The notes: generated by a model from the letters alone, not told the origin. 64,000 bases of DNA from Anastatus disparis (GCA_017163975.1 JAFFSR010000218.1:13953501-14017500); one strand, 5' to 3'; shown: positions 23,880 to 36,175, counted from the first letter of the stretch. Made by a program: numbers and translations.

Positions 23880-26530
23880 TGACAATGACCATATAGAAGG
23901 GAGACATTCTCTTCTCTTTCTTTTTTTGTGATATAAACCCGGATGATACCGTGATAAAATTCTCTTCTCGCGCCAGAGCGTTGCTGTCATTGTGATAAAT
24001 AAAAATGAAGGAGAGTGAGAAAAAAGCGACAAAATGAAATATAGGACATAATACTACCACGGGATTTGGTATAATTGATGTATACATCATCTGTATCCAG
24101 TTTAAATACGACTTTAAAAAAATCAAGTTACTGTAGAGCTTTTGCTATGTACACAAAACACTGAGAAAAGGCTTTTTTCTTCTACAAGGGAGAGGGAGCT
24201 AAACATAGTATAACGAACTCATTTGTGCAATTAAATGATAAGAGGAGGTGATGATGACTCGTCGCTCGTTTATGTACATTCGTGTGTATGTGATTTGCGT
24301 GCAAGAATTTATTGTTTTTTTGTGTTTTGAAAGATAGCGATGAAGACGAAGTCTGCGATGAAAAACAATGTGAACACTGCCTCATAATTCATTCGTCTTA
24401 TTCCCTCTCCTCTTACTTTAAATTATATATACGAGAGAATCATTTTTCTAGCCGTCCGATGAATAAAAAAATGTCCGTAGATCTTGGAAGGCTTACGTTT
24501 CCTTTGTGCTTCTTTTTTTTTGTAATATACCGGAGAGGAACAAGTTTCTTTTGACGGTGCCAAGTGATTGACTTGATTTTTTTTTATCACTCACATAGAG
24601 AAAAACAATGGTTTTTTATCTAACATGATTATAATAAAAAAAAATGAATGAATTTGCAAAACTTAAAATTTGCAATTTCTCTGATCTCACTAATATCTTT
24701 TGTCTTTATAAATATAGCATAAACAACGACTCGATTGTGAAATATAAAAATGAACTCATAAAAAGTGAATAAAAAGACGAGGCACTTAATGCGTGTTGGT
24801 GTACTTTAAATAAGTAAAATAAACAGTTAATAAAAAACGCTTTTCTTTTTGAATAAAACTAAAATAAATAGGCATGATACGAAATGACTTTGAAAAATAA
24901 TAATTTTCGTAAAAAAAAAAAAAAATAAAATAAAGAAAGGCAGTGTGTAAAAAGTTATGTAGAAAGATATTATATAAGTATATATATAATAGAAGTAATA
25001 AAAAAGCGTAATTTGTGTATTATCAATTTTCTGCTCTCCAACAAAAATAGCAAATGAACTATTTGCATAAGATTAAAAAAGAAAATGAATACCTGGGGGT
25101 AAAGGGAGATACTCATCCTACATAATGTAAATATCGATTACTATAAAATTATATATATAAATATATAAATATATAAATAATATACATAATTCGCATCTAC
25201 ATATAAATATTATAAATACGGAAGAATGGAAGCATTAGGTTTAAGTAACATATAAGTAATTTAAGGACTAAAACAAAAAAAAAATAAATGATGAGAATCT
25301 AACACACGCTCCAGCAACAAAGTGAAAAATGATGCACCATATTACACATTTTTGAATATACATAGCTTATTATCTTCATCCTTCTTCATCAATCGTTTTC
25401 ATAAATCCTTTATCATTATTATTATTTTATTTTTATTATTTTTTCTATTCTTATTAAAATAACAACCCTATCATCTTTATGATTAATATTATTAAATTAA
25501 TTATTAATTAGTATCATCCCCCAATCATTATCATCATTAATTAATTACGAGAAAAATATGATATTTAAATGTTTAAATGTTGTCGAACATGGATGCAAAG
25601 ATATAAAAATGATAAATAAACTGGAGGAAGAGAAAGCGAAGATTAATGCAGCAGCATGCGCTCTTAGGCGTTTTATTATAATTAATTATTATTAATCAAT
25701 ATTTTATTATTACTGCAAATAAAAGTGAAAAAGTATGCATGTGAACCGATAGTGTGTGTGAATGTTCGGTGAAACTCTTTTTTTTTATAAAAAAAAAAAA
25801 ACAAATAAATTTACTACAATAGTTCAGTAAAAAATTTAAAAAATTTAAAAATGAAGCAGAAGCGCGATTATAAAAATGTGTTCGATCCGTGGCATGCATG
25901 CGTTTTTTTATGCGCAATATTTAAAAAAAAAATGCTGTGTATTTGGGGGCGGATTATATAAACTTTATTATTCTTTTCACTTGCGATTCTATTTCAATTC
26001 AATTGAAACAACTATTATTTATTAATATGATATAGCTGGGGAAAAATCATATTTTTTGTCCGACTATAAAATTGTACGATTCATCATCAAAATATTCATT
26101 ACTAATTTGAAGAATGATTTTTGAATTAAGAATTGAAAGAAAATGAATTGTTTGTAAATTGCAACAGAAAAAATGCATAAATTTGTACATAAAATCATGA
26201 GTCCCCAGTGTCTTCTGCTTTATATATAAATATATATAAAATACACGCACCCATAATTTCGAGAAATAAAAAAATGATAAAAGGAAACGTCGGCCGTCCC
26301 CAAGTCATAGCTAAAAAAACCACACGCGTTCTCTCAAATGTGAAAAACCGCGGGCCGGCGGGTCTGAGTATAATTTTTTGTACTGTGTAAATGTAAGATC
26401 ATACGTTTCAATAAGAAAAATGTTTATATTATGAAAAAAAATGATGTTGCTTTTTGTTCGTCTTATCCCACATTCTACCAATTTGAAGTAAACTGTAGCA
26501 TGTAAGTTGTAAATAAAATTCGAATTTGCT
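23880..26530 (+). other. Probable long KDM3 3' UTR and flank
   Basis: No coding exon is visible between the KDM3 stop (TAG 23877-23879) and the UTP18 gene. The stretch is AT-rich with poly-A and poly-T runs and several AATAAA-like signals, including AATAAAATTC near 26512. The distal signals suggest a 3' UTR of up to about 2.6 kb, but the true end cannot be read from sequence alone. Confidence 0.4.
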
Positions 26531-27040
26531 GATTTGGAAATTAACTGGAATTTTTTATTTATTGAAGAGTAGTTGATAAATTAGATATTAAATTTTTTCA
26601 AAGTACTTAATTTTAATTTAAAAAATGAATAGTTTTTAGCTCTAATTCCGTTATATTTTTTTTCATTTAAATTAAAAAAAATTTTTTTATCGATTTCTTT
26701 TAATATTTTAATGAAGTACATGACATTTAATGTAATTTTATACAAAAGTACATATTATTTGAAACATATTTTTAGTAAAATCATTTTATATAATTGGAAT
26801 TTTTTATATAGGACTGTAATTAATTATGCTTTATGTTTTGTTTTATTAATTACATATTTTGTAATATAAAATATTTTTTTTTGTTTGATTCGTTTTAAAA
26901 ATAACAAAGTATAAGAGATTAAATTATGTGACTATTATGATAATAAAAGATAGAATTTAAAACTATATGAAAATAAGAAAATTAAAATGAGTCAATAGAA
27001 AAATATTATACAAACTTTATTAACAATATGTACATTTAAT

Positions 27041-29202
27041 TTAATAATTACCATAATGCTTAAGTCTATACAAATATGCAAATCCCCGATTATTTCCTAT
27101 TCCCATATATCCACCTCCAGGAGAAAAATCAATATCTAACACATTAAACATTTTTGTGTTAAAAGATGGAAAATTAGAAAAAACATTAAATGAGGGTAAG
27201 TGTAACATTTTGAACGCGTTAGCTTTCCGATCAGATGCAAAAGTTAAAATTTCTGAAGTTGGATTGAATTTGAGATTCGTAACAGCAGTTACAAGATTGA
27301 GCACAGTTTTCACTGGTGTAGGTGCTCTTGTGTTAAAAACAGATTTAGCTTCATATATATTAACAGCACCTTGTTTACTACCGGTGGCGATATATTGAGA
27401 ATTAGGAGAAATAGCAATTGAGCAACCTGATAAACAGCCATCATCATAGGCTCGGTTTATGCAGGTACGCGATGACACATCCCATGAATAAATTTCACTG
27501 CTTTCTAAAATTAAAAATTAATATTTCATTTTACATTTAATTTTTTATAATTAAATAACTTTTATAATTTACATGCTATGAATGATAATCAAAGAATTTT
27601 TTTTTCAACAAAAACAATTTGATTTTGAATTTATATTAACATTAAATTACCTCCGTATGTAATAAGTTTTGTACTGTCTGGTGTAAAAGCAAGATCTCTA
27701 CATTTTCTGTCCATTTTCATTGTGCCAATTAACTCTTTCGTAGTACTTGATAAGAAATGTATTTCTCCCAATCTTCCACAGATGGCTATAATTTTACCAT
27801 CAGGCGATATTTTAAACTTCTAAAAAATTAATAGAACATAAATCTGAATTTATAAATTATTTTATTTTATTGGTATATCTAAAAATTTCTAATTACCTTC
27901 ATGTTCGTAATGTCATGAGGTAAAGGTATCCGATGAGTTTTTCCACTCATTAAATCATATGAATAACAATGTGCATGACTCATTGAACCAACAAGTACTT
28001 CTGTACCTTCTTTTAAAAATCTTGCTGTACGTATAGGAAACCTTTCAAATTGTAGGCTATGCAATTTGTTATTTTCTCTTCCATCTACCTGTTGTCAAAA
28101 TATAAAATTTTAATTAAGTTTCATAAAAAGTAATATTTTTATAAATTTATATTGCTTTTTATACTTCAAATAAAGAAACTACTCCAGAGGAACCAGCAAC
28201 TACTGCTATTGTTGATGATTCGTGGAATTGTACAGTATTTACAAATGGTCCTTCTGCGCGTGTTTGTTTATTTATATGTGTAAGAACTTTTAAATCAATA
28301 TTCCCTTTTGACAGAGATTTAGTTTTTTTTGGCACTAAGTGATTGCTATACTGTTGAAAAAAGAAATAAATGAATAATAATAAAAAATTAAAAACTAAAA
28401 CTTTTATAGTTTATATTTATAAATGTACTTTTAAAATTTCATTATCAGAGTCATCAGAATCAGTCTCTTTTTCTCTGTCTAATTTTGCCCATTTAGGTGT
28501 GCCTTGAGTTATATGCCTAAATTTATTTTGTAATAATTGTTTGTATGTATTTTCTGGTCTACCTTTGGGCAGCTTGCGATTTTGTACTACTAAAGCTTCC
28601 TGAACTCTATGAAAGTAAAGTATGTTATCGATAATTTTCTATAATATATCAATAAGAAGAAATTATTAATCATAAAATAACTTACAATTGTTCATCATCT
28701 TCATCAATCCACACGGGAGCTCTAATTGATATTTTTGAATCTATTGTTATTATAGATTCTTCATCTGATTTCATTAAAACAACTGAATCTTTTTCATCGG
28801 TATCATCATTGCATTCACCATTGCTAATATCATCATCAAAATCTTCGTGTTTTTTAATACGTTTTTCTTTACATTCCAATTCAGCTTCACTTTCAATGTC
28901 ATTTTTTAAATTTTGAATAACATCACTGGGGTTACCAAAAACTAATCTCTCTAACCTAGATCATAAAATTTATTTTATACAATCATGAAATTTCACAATT
29001 CCTATTAAAATACTTTATTTTACCTGGCTTCTTCATTGGGGTTATAAGCAATGCTCCGTTTTCTCTTTACAGAAGACAAAGTCGTTTTAATTTCAGTATT
29101 TGTTGATACTTCAGATTCTGTTTTTGATTTTTTTTTAAATTTTGGTCTTTTGGGTTTTACGAATTCATTTTTACTATTATCTTGTTTTTTCTTCGCGTAC
29201 AT
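27041..29202 (-). CDS. Utp18: UTP18, WD40 protein of the SSU processome
   Basis: UTP18 belongs to the UTP-B subcomplex of the small-subunit processome, which acts in nucleolar pre-18S rRNA processing. Seven exons on the minus strand: 29202-29024, 28955-28686, 28606-28429, 28350-28165, 28088-27897, 27819-27651, 27504-27041, all with GT-AG sites and matching phases, giving 545 aa. Human UTP18 is of similar length. The N-terminus is lysine-rich, then acidic. The C-terminal half is a WD40 propeller with recognisable repeats (FKISPDGKIIA, GSKQGAVNIYE, DIDFSPGGGYMGIGNNRGFAYLYRL). The protein ends HYGNY just before the stop. It is tail-to-tail with KDM3. Several introns are short (about 70-90 bp). 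I see no defects. Confidence 0.93.
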
Positions 29203-29842
29203 TGTTTAAATAAATTTTATGGTAATAATAAAAAATAATTTCGAACACGTGAAAATCATCTAGTCGGACACGTGAAAAGACAATAGATTGAGTGTTTTGG
29301 AAAATAAGAAATGAGACGAGAGGTTATGGTTGAGCAATGGTAAGGTTGAGTAAATGACGGGAATCGAGCAAACAACTGATGTCTCGTCAACGCCAACTGA
29401 GACGTCACAAACGTTCCAATACGTAATAAAGGCGCAAAATTTAAAAAATTAAATAAATGCAGATATTTTTCTGAATGTGTGTCAAATGTCAACTTTGTAT
29501 ATTTACCATAAACATAAAAAAATTGAAAATTATATATCGAGTTTGAAGTTTAGTTAAACATATAACTCGTTGACTTTCAACTCTAATGCGAAACTCGGCA
29601 TATAATTTAAAAATTTTATTAAATTTTTATGAAAAAATATAGCAGTGATCATAGTACGGACTATAATGTATTAATTAAAATTTAACTAAAAATTTCTATA
29701 TTCGCATGTCTTTTCTCACTTCTTTGAAAATTTAATGAAATAAACAAATATCTTATTTCAGCTAAAGCAATCGTTCTAAAAGATATAATATTCCAATTAA
29801 AAATTCAATTAATTCTTCTATGATTAGATGGGCTAAAATCCT
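29203..29842. other. UTP18 5' flank
   Basis: The region upstream of the UTP18 start. The 29240-29420 part is less AT-rich and contains CACGTG-like motifs (ACACGTGAAA near 29245 and 29270), plausible for a promoter. No gene is seen. Confidence 0.4.
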
Positions 29843-30363
29843 CCCTGTTGAAAAAATTCGTATGAATTTTCATATGAATTTTTCATATATCATAGGGTTG
29901 GCAGAACAAGGATACACGTCATTTTTGATTTGGAAAAGGAGACACCTCCATGTTAAATTAAATGAAGGTGTCCCCTTTTCCAAACGAAAAAGACGTGTAT
30001 CCTTGTTCCGCCAACCCGACGATATTCAATATGCATTTTTGTTTCATTTTTATATATTAAAAATTCATATGAAAAATTTATTTAAAAAATTCATATGAAA
30101 AATTCATATAAAAAATATATAAAAAAAATCCATATGAAAAATTCAAATGAATAATAATCACAGTGATCATCTAATTATTTTTATATGGAAAAAGTATGAA
30201 AAAACTTCAAAATTTAATCAGCAATTTTTTATATGAATTTTTCATGTAAATTTTTCATATGAATTTTTTAATATATAAAAATGAAACAAAAATACATATT
30301 GGATATATGAAAAATTCATATTAAAAATTCATATAAAAATTCATATGAATTTTTTCAACAGGG
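29843..30363. repeat. TIR element rich in TTCATATGAA
   Basis: The terminal repeats are CCCTGTTGAAAAAATTCGTATGA (29843) and its complement ending CAACAGGG at 30363. The interior is built from many copies of the palindrome TTCATATGAA and variants. A separate hairpin is nested at 29895-30017. There is no coding capacity, so this is a MITE or foldback element of unknown superfamily. Confidence 0.85.
29895..30017. repeat. Nested 123-bp hairpin element
   Basis: GGGTTGGC.GAACAAGGATACACG at 29895 pairs with CGTGTATCCTTGTTC.GCCAACCC ending at 30017. The inner blocks TTTGGAAAAGG.GACACCT also pair. It is less AT-rich than its host element and interrupts the TTCATATGAA repeats, so it probably inserted later. 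Confidence 0.85.
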
Positions 30364-30969
30364 CTCGGTTAGTTAGGGAGAGAATCATAACTTTGCATGA
30401 AGAATTTTTTCATGTTTACTTCCATGAAAAAAATAAAAAAGCTAGAGTTATGATTATTAGACTGGCAACGCTCTACAGATTTAAAGCTAGATGTTTAAAA
30501 GTATCATAATTACGAAGTTGCCCTATTTTTCTACCAAAGTACGTTAAAAAATGGCATTTATCGTAAGAAAATTTGATTTGAATAATTTATGAAATCAATT
30601 ATTTTTAGACATTAGCAGCATGATCAATATTGATATAAAGCGGAATGTTTGATGAAAAGTGGAAAAATCAAGTTAAACATCTATTAAATGCAATACCATG
30701 TATTTTTTCCTCGGAAATTGAAGCATATCTAACAAAATCTGTGACCCAAACAAGGGTCACTCTCCTACTTAACCAAAGATTTTCTTCTGTACTAATTTTA
30801 ATACTAGCATCAACTGTAATCAAGAAAATCTAAATAATTTAAACTTTATTATTTATTAAAAATTAATGAAAAAGTTTCTTAAACTTTGTAATTTTATTAT
30901 TTATTAATAAATAACTAATAGATTAATTATTTTAAAATTGTATATGTATAGTTTGTTCTAAATACAGAA

Positions 30970-33492
30970 TTAAGGAGTATAAGTACCGATATAAGTTCGG
31001 CAAAAAGGACAGTAATGATGAGACGTTTTGCAAGCATCAATACAGTAAGGAAGTATGCAACAAGGCCAGCATCTATAAATAAAATAATGACATTTAAAAT
31101 TATTTTTTTTTTTAATAATCTAAAAATACTATAAGTATACCCCATTAAAAATAAAGCAAGAGCAGTAGCATGCGTGGCAGTTGATCGTTGTATTTCGACA
31201 ACAGTGATGACGATAGTTGCGCAACGTGGACAGATTGCAGTTACAGGCCGTGGACTCCAAATTTCACCATCACTAGCTAAAAAAAATAAAAGTTTAGATT
31301 TTTTTCCAAATTCTCCTTTTAAAGGGATATAAAATATGTTTTAACTAAACAATCATTCTATTGTTTTTAATTTTCTAAATCTTAATGTATAGCATTTTAT
31401 TGAAATATCAGAATAAGATTAATAAATTTTCAATATCAGAATCTTGTTTGAAGGTAGTTAGAATGACGGTAGTGTTAATTATAAACTATTTTAAATTAAA
31501 TATATAGATTTAACGGTGTGAGGTACGGAGTGGTGTAACGGATAGAGCTCTTGCTTTCAACGCGGTGGGCATGGGTTCGAATCCTGGCCACGTACCTCTG
31601 ACTTTTTTGAGAGAAAATTAGTGTATGTGCCATTTGCATCGAGACTCTTAAAAAATCCGACCTCAATGGGTATCGGTTGATCGTTGGTCACAAAAGTGGC
31701 TGACCATCCAACGGTAGTCCAAGTTTTTCGGTATGGTGTGTCAGACAGTCTAGCCTGATGTAATGTGTTAAATGGGAACCGGGTTAGGCTCCCTCGATAT
31801 ATTGACGTGACACGACCGCTTGGATGTACTACGCCAAATGCCGTTCTTCTCAGCGAAGGTGAAAGATATGGATGAATTGTTCCTGATGAGATGTCTCATT
31901 GGATGCGAACATTATCAACAGTAAAAGGCTGAAGTTGAAGCGAAGAAGCAGAGCCAGCTGGTGGTACATCTTCTTCTTGCTGTTGAGCTGTGTAAATCGT
32001 CAATGTATCTAGAATTGTTAGACATGTTGATTTAGAAGACTCTGGAGAGAGCATTTGCTTACAACATTGTCATTGCCTGCAATATATACAAATATTGTAC
32101 AGAATTGGCTTATGAAGTATTGTACAGAATTGGCTTATGAAGTCCAGTTGATACAGCTGACGAGATGAAGCTTTTTCTGGGCGCTGCTGAAGCGCTTTAA
32201 CAAGTGGTTTGTGGTCAATTCTGATGATGAATTTACGTCCTTCAAGAATGTGTGCAAAAACTAATACAAAATTTAAATGTATTAATTTATATATATTCTT
32301 TTTTGATTTATTATTCATGAAGTGTTTAATTTTTTTTCATTTAAATTTTTTGCTTTTCTTTTTCGATTTACCGTTTACGGAATGCTTAGTATTTGCTCTT
32401 TTACTATTTTTGTTTTAATTTTATATATTATCATTCGCGGTGTACATAGTTTTTGTTAATTATTGATTTTTAAGAGTACAGATGTAATGTGGCGGATTTA
32501 TGACACTTGTGCTATAAAATTATGACATGATTATCGCCCTCGCTTCGTTCGGGCAATAACTTTACGTCATACAATAATAATGGGTCAATTATCCATATGT
32601 TTCGTAAAATACTAGTTTCATAAATATTTCATAAATAAAATGCTATACAGATTATTAGGAGAAAGTGAGATATCCGGATCACGGATTTTGCTCAAACTTT
32701 TTAATAAGTTTGGAGAGTTTCAAAATATATAAAAAACTACAATATTTCCCTATTTGTAGACAATTAAAGAACGTTATTAGAAAAGTTACTAAACTTTCAA
32801 ATTTTTATAGTTCTTTAGCATTAAAGTTTAAACTTTATTTCCAAACGAAAGCTGATTCCACATCCTTTCGAAATAGCACTGCAGGTATATCAAAATATTC
32901 TAAGTGCTATATTTCAGCATTTATTGTAAATTAATATTTCATAAAGGAAATTCAGGTCCAATCTTTATTATGCTATAACTTTGGAAAAAAAATATTCTGA
33001 TATACTGTAAATGATATTTCAAAAGAGTTTGAGCTCAGCTTTCATTTAAAAAAGTTTTAAGCTTGTAGCAATTAATGCTAAAGAACTATAAGCATTTGAA
33101 AATCAGTAACTTTTCGAGTGACATATTTTATTTATCTGTAATTAGGGAAATATTGAACGAGATAATTTAAAATTTTGTTTTTTTCCATATTTTGTCATCT
33201 CAAAACTTATCATAAAGTTAGTAAATCAAATTTCTATGATTTTTATAATATATATATCACAATATGTGTAATATAGAAACATACCAGAATTGGAAACCAG
33301 CTGTTCAAGCGTGAAAGGGATACATAGTCCCTGAGCTTGAGCGTAACTTGGAGGAGGTGTGCATGCGACAAATGAGGAGTTGTTTTCAAATAAAACTGGT
33401 AATCGGTTATTACTATAATTCAGATTAGGAGGTGGAAACAATGCAGAATATGAAGGTGGTACACGCCTAGTGTTGTCCGATCGTATATTTAA
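30970..33492 (-). CDS. LITAF-domain membrane-associated protein (5' incomplete)
   Basis: Three phase-consistent exons on the minus strand: 33492-33285, 31276-31141, 31072-30970, about 148 aa. LITAF-domain proteins are zinc-binding, monotopic late-endosome/lysosome membrane proteins. Visible here are a PPSY motif in the proline-rich N-terminal part (a PPxY-type ligand for Nedd4-family ligases in this family), the first CPRC knuckle, a hydrophobic stretch split across the exons (ALALFLMG, CCILPYCIDAC) and the final HHYCPFC knuckle, with the stop soon after. The first of these exons starts in phase 0 right after an in-frame stop and has no Met, so a 5' coding exon is missing; a candidate lies at 37272-37347. 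The intron between the last two exons is 68 bp. Confidence 0.85.
31516..31795 (+). mobile_element. tRNA-derived SINE, copy 1, 3'-truncated
   Basis: The tRNA-like head GGTACGGAGTGGTGTAACGG carries an A box, then B box GGTTCGAATCC and CGTACC, followed by the body shared with copies at 46171 and 58207 (TGACTTTTTTGA, ATGGGTATCGGTTGATCGTTGG, GTGGCTGACCATCC, CAGTCTAGCCTGATGTAATG). It loses similarity at CTCCCTCGATAT, where Gypsy-like sequence begins, so the normal tail is missing. Confidence 0.85.
31796..32275 (-). pseudogene. Gypsy (Ty3-type) pol remnant
   Basis: The minus strand encodes a degraded reverse-transcriptase RNase H to integrase segment. At 32270-32130 it reads HILEGRKFIIRIDHKPLVKA then SSRQLYQLDFISQF, a classic RT RNase H block. 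After a frameshift come ALSRV, the usual linker motif, and then RTAFGVVHP, resembling the start of the integrase zinc-binding region. There are stop codons and at least one frameshift. No LTRs are visible in the flanks. Confidence 0.75.
32520..32572. repeat. GC-cored hairpin
   Basis: TTATGACATGATTATCGCCC pairs with GGGCAATAACTTTACGTCATA around the core TCGCTTCGT. The core matches the CTCG/CGAAG theme of hairpins near 34300, 38570, 43395, 43610, 50145 and 52700. Confidence 0.65.
32668..33225. repeat. Inverted-repeat element with a relative at 4709
   Basis: The left arm starts TATCCGGATCACGGATTTTGC and includes ATATTTCCCTA. The right arm contains the complement (TAGGGAAATATT, CCATATTTTGTCATCT, AAACTTATCATAAAGTT). 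The arms have diverged by indels. A solo arm of the same family occurs at 4709-4800. The element sits in the second intron of the LITAF-type gene. Confidence 0.65.
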
Positions 33493-33916
33493 CTACAAAT
33501 TTTCAATTCATTGAGACGATTTGATAACATAGGTGGTCTATTTTATTGATTAATACTTAAATATTAAAAAAGCAATAATTAAAAAATAAAAATCAAATTT
33601 AATTCTGAACATGTCAGCTTGAAAATTTATCTAAGTAATGTTTATAGCTTATATTATGATACAATTTATTTTGTTTTATAAAATTATTGCTTCATTTTTA
33701 TTATAAATATAATTGTTTATTATAGGTAGCTCCTGTACTATCCTTTTTGACGAAGGATAGTACAGGAGTGTGGACGAAACGACTGATAAGGGACCTAAGA
33801 CGGTGGACGCAACGGTCTTTTGGGGAGGTGGATTTCTACCTTACCCAATTTCTGACTGAACACGGATACTTCAGACGATACCAATACATAATGCGGAAGG
33901 TACAGCATGCGGATTG

Positions 33917-34048
33917 TACACCCACCGTTAATGGATTCTTTCCGAATGTTTTGAAATCCTGAACTTCCATTGGACCATTCTGTTGTTTTCCTTATTTCAA
34001 TTGGAACATTTTTAAAAATTCGGAAAGAATCAATTAACGTTGGGTGTA
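33917..34048. repeat. 132-bp hairpin element inside the LINE
   Basis: TACACCCACCGTTAATGGATTC at 33917 pairs with the complement ending TTGGGTGTA at 34048, including TTCTTTCCGAAT on both arms. It interrupts the LINE Cys-rich C-terminal region. A TA target duplication is possible. Confidence 0.8.
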
Positions 34049-34058
34049 TCCCCTATTA

Positions 34059-35277
34059 AAAAAAATCAGGTGATAAATCACCTGATTTATCAGGTGATTT
34101 ATCATGCCAAAACATCATGTAACGATTTTGTTGGTCTTTACACATTTTAAACCATGCTTAGTCAATTTAGAACAATTTTTGAAAATTTTGGAAAATTTTG
34201 AACTTAGAAAATTTTTTAGATAATTTGGTCTTAGAATAGTACATTGTGCAACAAGGGAGCAAAATAGGTGTTTGCCGACGAGTGCGAGTTTGGCGCTTGA
34301 GCGTAGCGAAAGCGACAAATCGCACGAGTCGACAAACACCTATATGCTCCCGCGTTGCACATACTATTTTCTCACACGAAGAGCGCTAAAAATATTATTT
34401 TTAATTTCATACATGTTTTGACAACTCTTCAAAATAACTCGTAATACGTAGCTGTATATTTAATTTTAGACTTTTACGGTAGCAAATTTAAAGTAATCAT
34501 CTTTGCTTGTTCAAGTATTTCTGTGGACACTCCACTTTTACTATCAGATTCTGATTCGTTATGCATTTTTTTAATATTCACATATTTAAAATACACACAA
34601 AACGTGAAATGAAAGAATTTCTTTAATGCGACGAGCAAGGTACGTCTGACACTGAACGAACGAATTAAAAGCAGCTATAAACTTTTTTGTGGAATTTGTC
34701 CACCCTTAACTTCTAAGAATTTATGATTTTGGGTTGAGCACTTGGCTGATGTGATGAGCAATATAACTATTAAATTAATGATACTAAAAAAATACTAAAT
34801 AGTTTGAAAACAGTTATTAATTTATTCGAATTTTTCCAAGAAATTTTTCTACCCCTTGCAATTCGGAGAATTTTGCAATTCGCAGAATTCACAATCCAAA
34901 GTAAAATATTTGACTGGTTATAAAGATAACGGGTCACAGTATCGAGTTACACATACTGGCTAGCGTATAAAGATATCGGGTTAGATTCTCGAGTCTTTTA
35001 TAAGTTCGAATTCATTTTTTTCCCTAGGGAGGCAAAGAGGTATTTTGCTCCCTCACAGCAGCTGGTCAAAATAGTATTTTGCGCTCTGAGTGCGAGAAAA
35101 AATTTTGACTAAATCACAAAAAAATTTCTAAGTTCAAAAATTTCAAAAATTTTTCAAAAATTGTTCTAAATTGACTAAGCATGGTTTAAAACGTTTAAAA
35201 ACCAACAAAATCTATACATGATATTTTGGCATGATAAATCACCTGATAAATCAGGTGACTTGTCACCTGATTTTTTT
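34059..35277. repeat. 1.2-kb TIR element, arms of about 175 bp
   Basis: The left end AAAATCAGGTGATAAATCACC and the right end GGTGACTTGTCACCTGATTTTT are inverted copies. Similarity extends inward for about 175 bp (TTTATCATGCCAAAA, AAACCATGCTTAGTCAATTT, GAACAATTTTTGAAA). The termini carry repeated short palindromes CAGGTGAT...ATCACCTG. A second, GC-cored hairpin is nested at 34236-34369. The interior shows no transposase-like coding, so the element is non-autonomous. Confidence 0.85.
34236..34369. repeat. Nested GC-cored hairpin
   Basis: AATAGTACATTGTGCAACAAG pairs with GTTGCACATACTATT, and GGAGCAAAATAGGTGTTTG pairs with CAAACACCTATATGCTCC. The core is rich in CGCTTGAGCGTAGCGAAAGCG. The arms resemble the hairpin at 50087-50195 (GGCAAAATAGGTCA). 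Confidence 0.8.
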
Positions 35278-35522
35278 CACCAGGGTCTTCTGTGGGTACG
35301 ACAGACGATGTGGAACTTACGTTTTTCGAGTGTCTGCGCTGGAACACCGACAGACTGATGTTGGAAATATGAATAGGAGACGTTACACCTGACAGTGTCA
35401 TAGACAAGATGCTAGAGGACGAAGAATACTGGCTAGCGATAGTGGCCTTCATCGAGGTCATCCTTGGAGGAAGGAAAGAAAGAAAGAATGTTTGGAACGA
35501 TGAGCAAATGATCAATTCAAAT

Positions 35523-35734
35523 ACGCAGGGAGACTGAAACGTCTTTGGGTCTAACGACCCCGCGTATCCGAGCTAAGAACGTGCAGGGAAACAGAAATAT
35601 CTTTGGGCTTAGCGACCCCACATACCCGAGCTGAATGAATGGTAAGTTGTGTGAATGGATGTCTAAAAGGTGATGCATCTTAGCGCAGGGGGATCAAAAA
35701 TTCCTTGGGCCTAGCCACCCCGCGTACCCGAGCT
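35523..35734 (+). repeat. Three tandem about 52-bp units in the LINE 3' UTR
   Basis: Units at 35523-35574, 35582-35632 and 35683-35734 share GCAGGG, CTTTGGG (CTTGGG in the third), CTA/TTAGC.ACCCC and the end CCCGAGCT. Spacers are 7 and 50 bp. Such repeats are common in R1-type 3' UTRs and may form the structure read during target-primed reverse transcription; that role is inferred. Confidence 0.75.
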
Positions 35735-36175
35735 ACGTGTGAGTGGAAAAAAGTGAGTGGAGAAGGATAAAAGGGCGCATACATGGATAGAGGTATGAAT
35801 GGCCAGAGCTTGGTGCTTAGACAAACGGACTAAACCAATGCTTATGGACAGGATCCGCAACGTGAAGTAATACTGACGCAGTCCCATGTTGTGGATCAGA
35901 ACGGTGGACGTTACGGATCCCTGTCCCTGTAACGAGAGCATATTTTTGTCCTCGTTCCGTGGCCAGAGTGAAGGGGGTTTAGATGGTCCCTGTCTGCGGA
36001 TGCTTTGAAGGCGAATGCTAGTCTATAAGACTTCTTTCTGCCTCGAAGCTGCTGCAGCATCAGGAACCCGTCATACCAGTGGTTTATACGGCGGCTGAAG
36101 TGATTCGGCCGTAGTCTATGTCGCTATAGGTCTTATAGCGGATTTTCCCGTTTTTTGACCACCAAAAAAAAAGTT

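Larger units (their letters stand above)
33727..36175 (+). mobile_element. R1-like LINE 3' end, interrupted by two insertions
   Basis: 33756-33915 encodes the C-terminal region of an R1/TRAS-type reverse transcriptase: LIRDLRRWTQR, FGEVDFYLTQFLTEHG and FRRYQY. The reading frame is cut by hairpin elements (33917-34048 and 34059-35277) and resumes at 35288 with TTDDVELTFFECLRW then EEYWLAIVAFIE, with an in-frame TGA at the position after LMLEI. The 3' UTR contains three tandem units (35523-35734) and the element ends in an A-run near 36160-36175. The LINE is 5'-truncated and dead. It lies in the intron between the LITAF exon at 33492 and the candidate 5' exon at 37347. Confidence 0.8.

Noticed and set aside
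31522..31597. Possible tRNA gene
   Set aside because: A and B boxes are present, but the anticodon stem is poor and the same head is followed by a shared body in three copies, so it is a SINE head.
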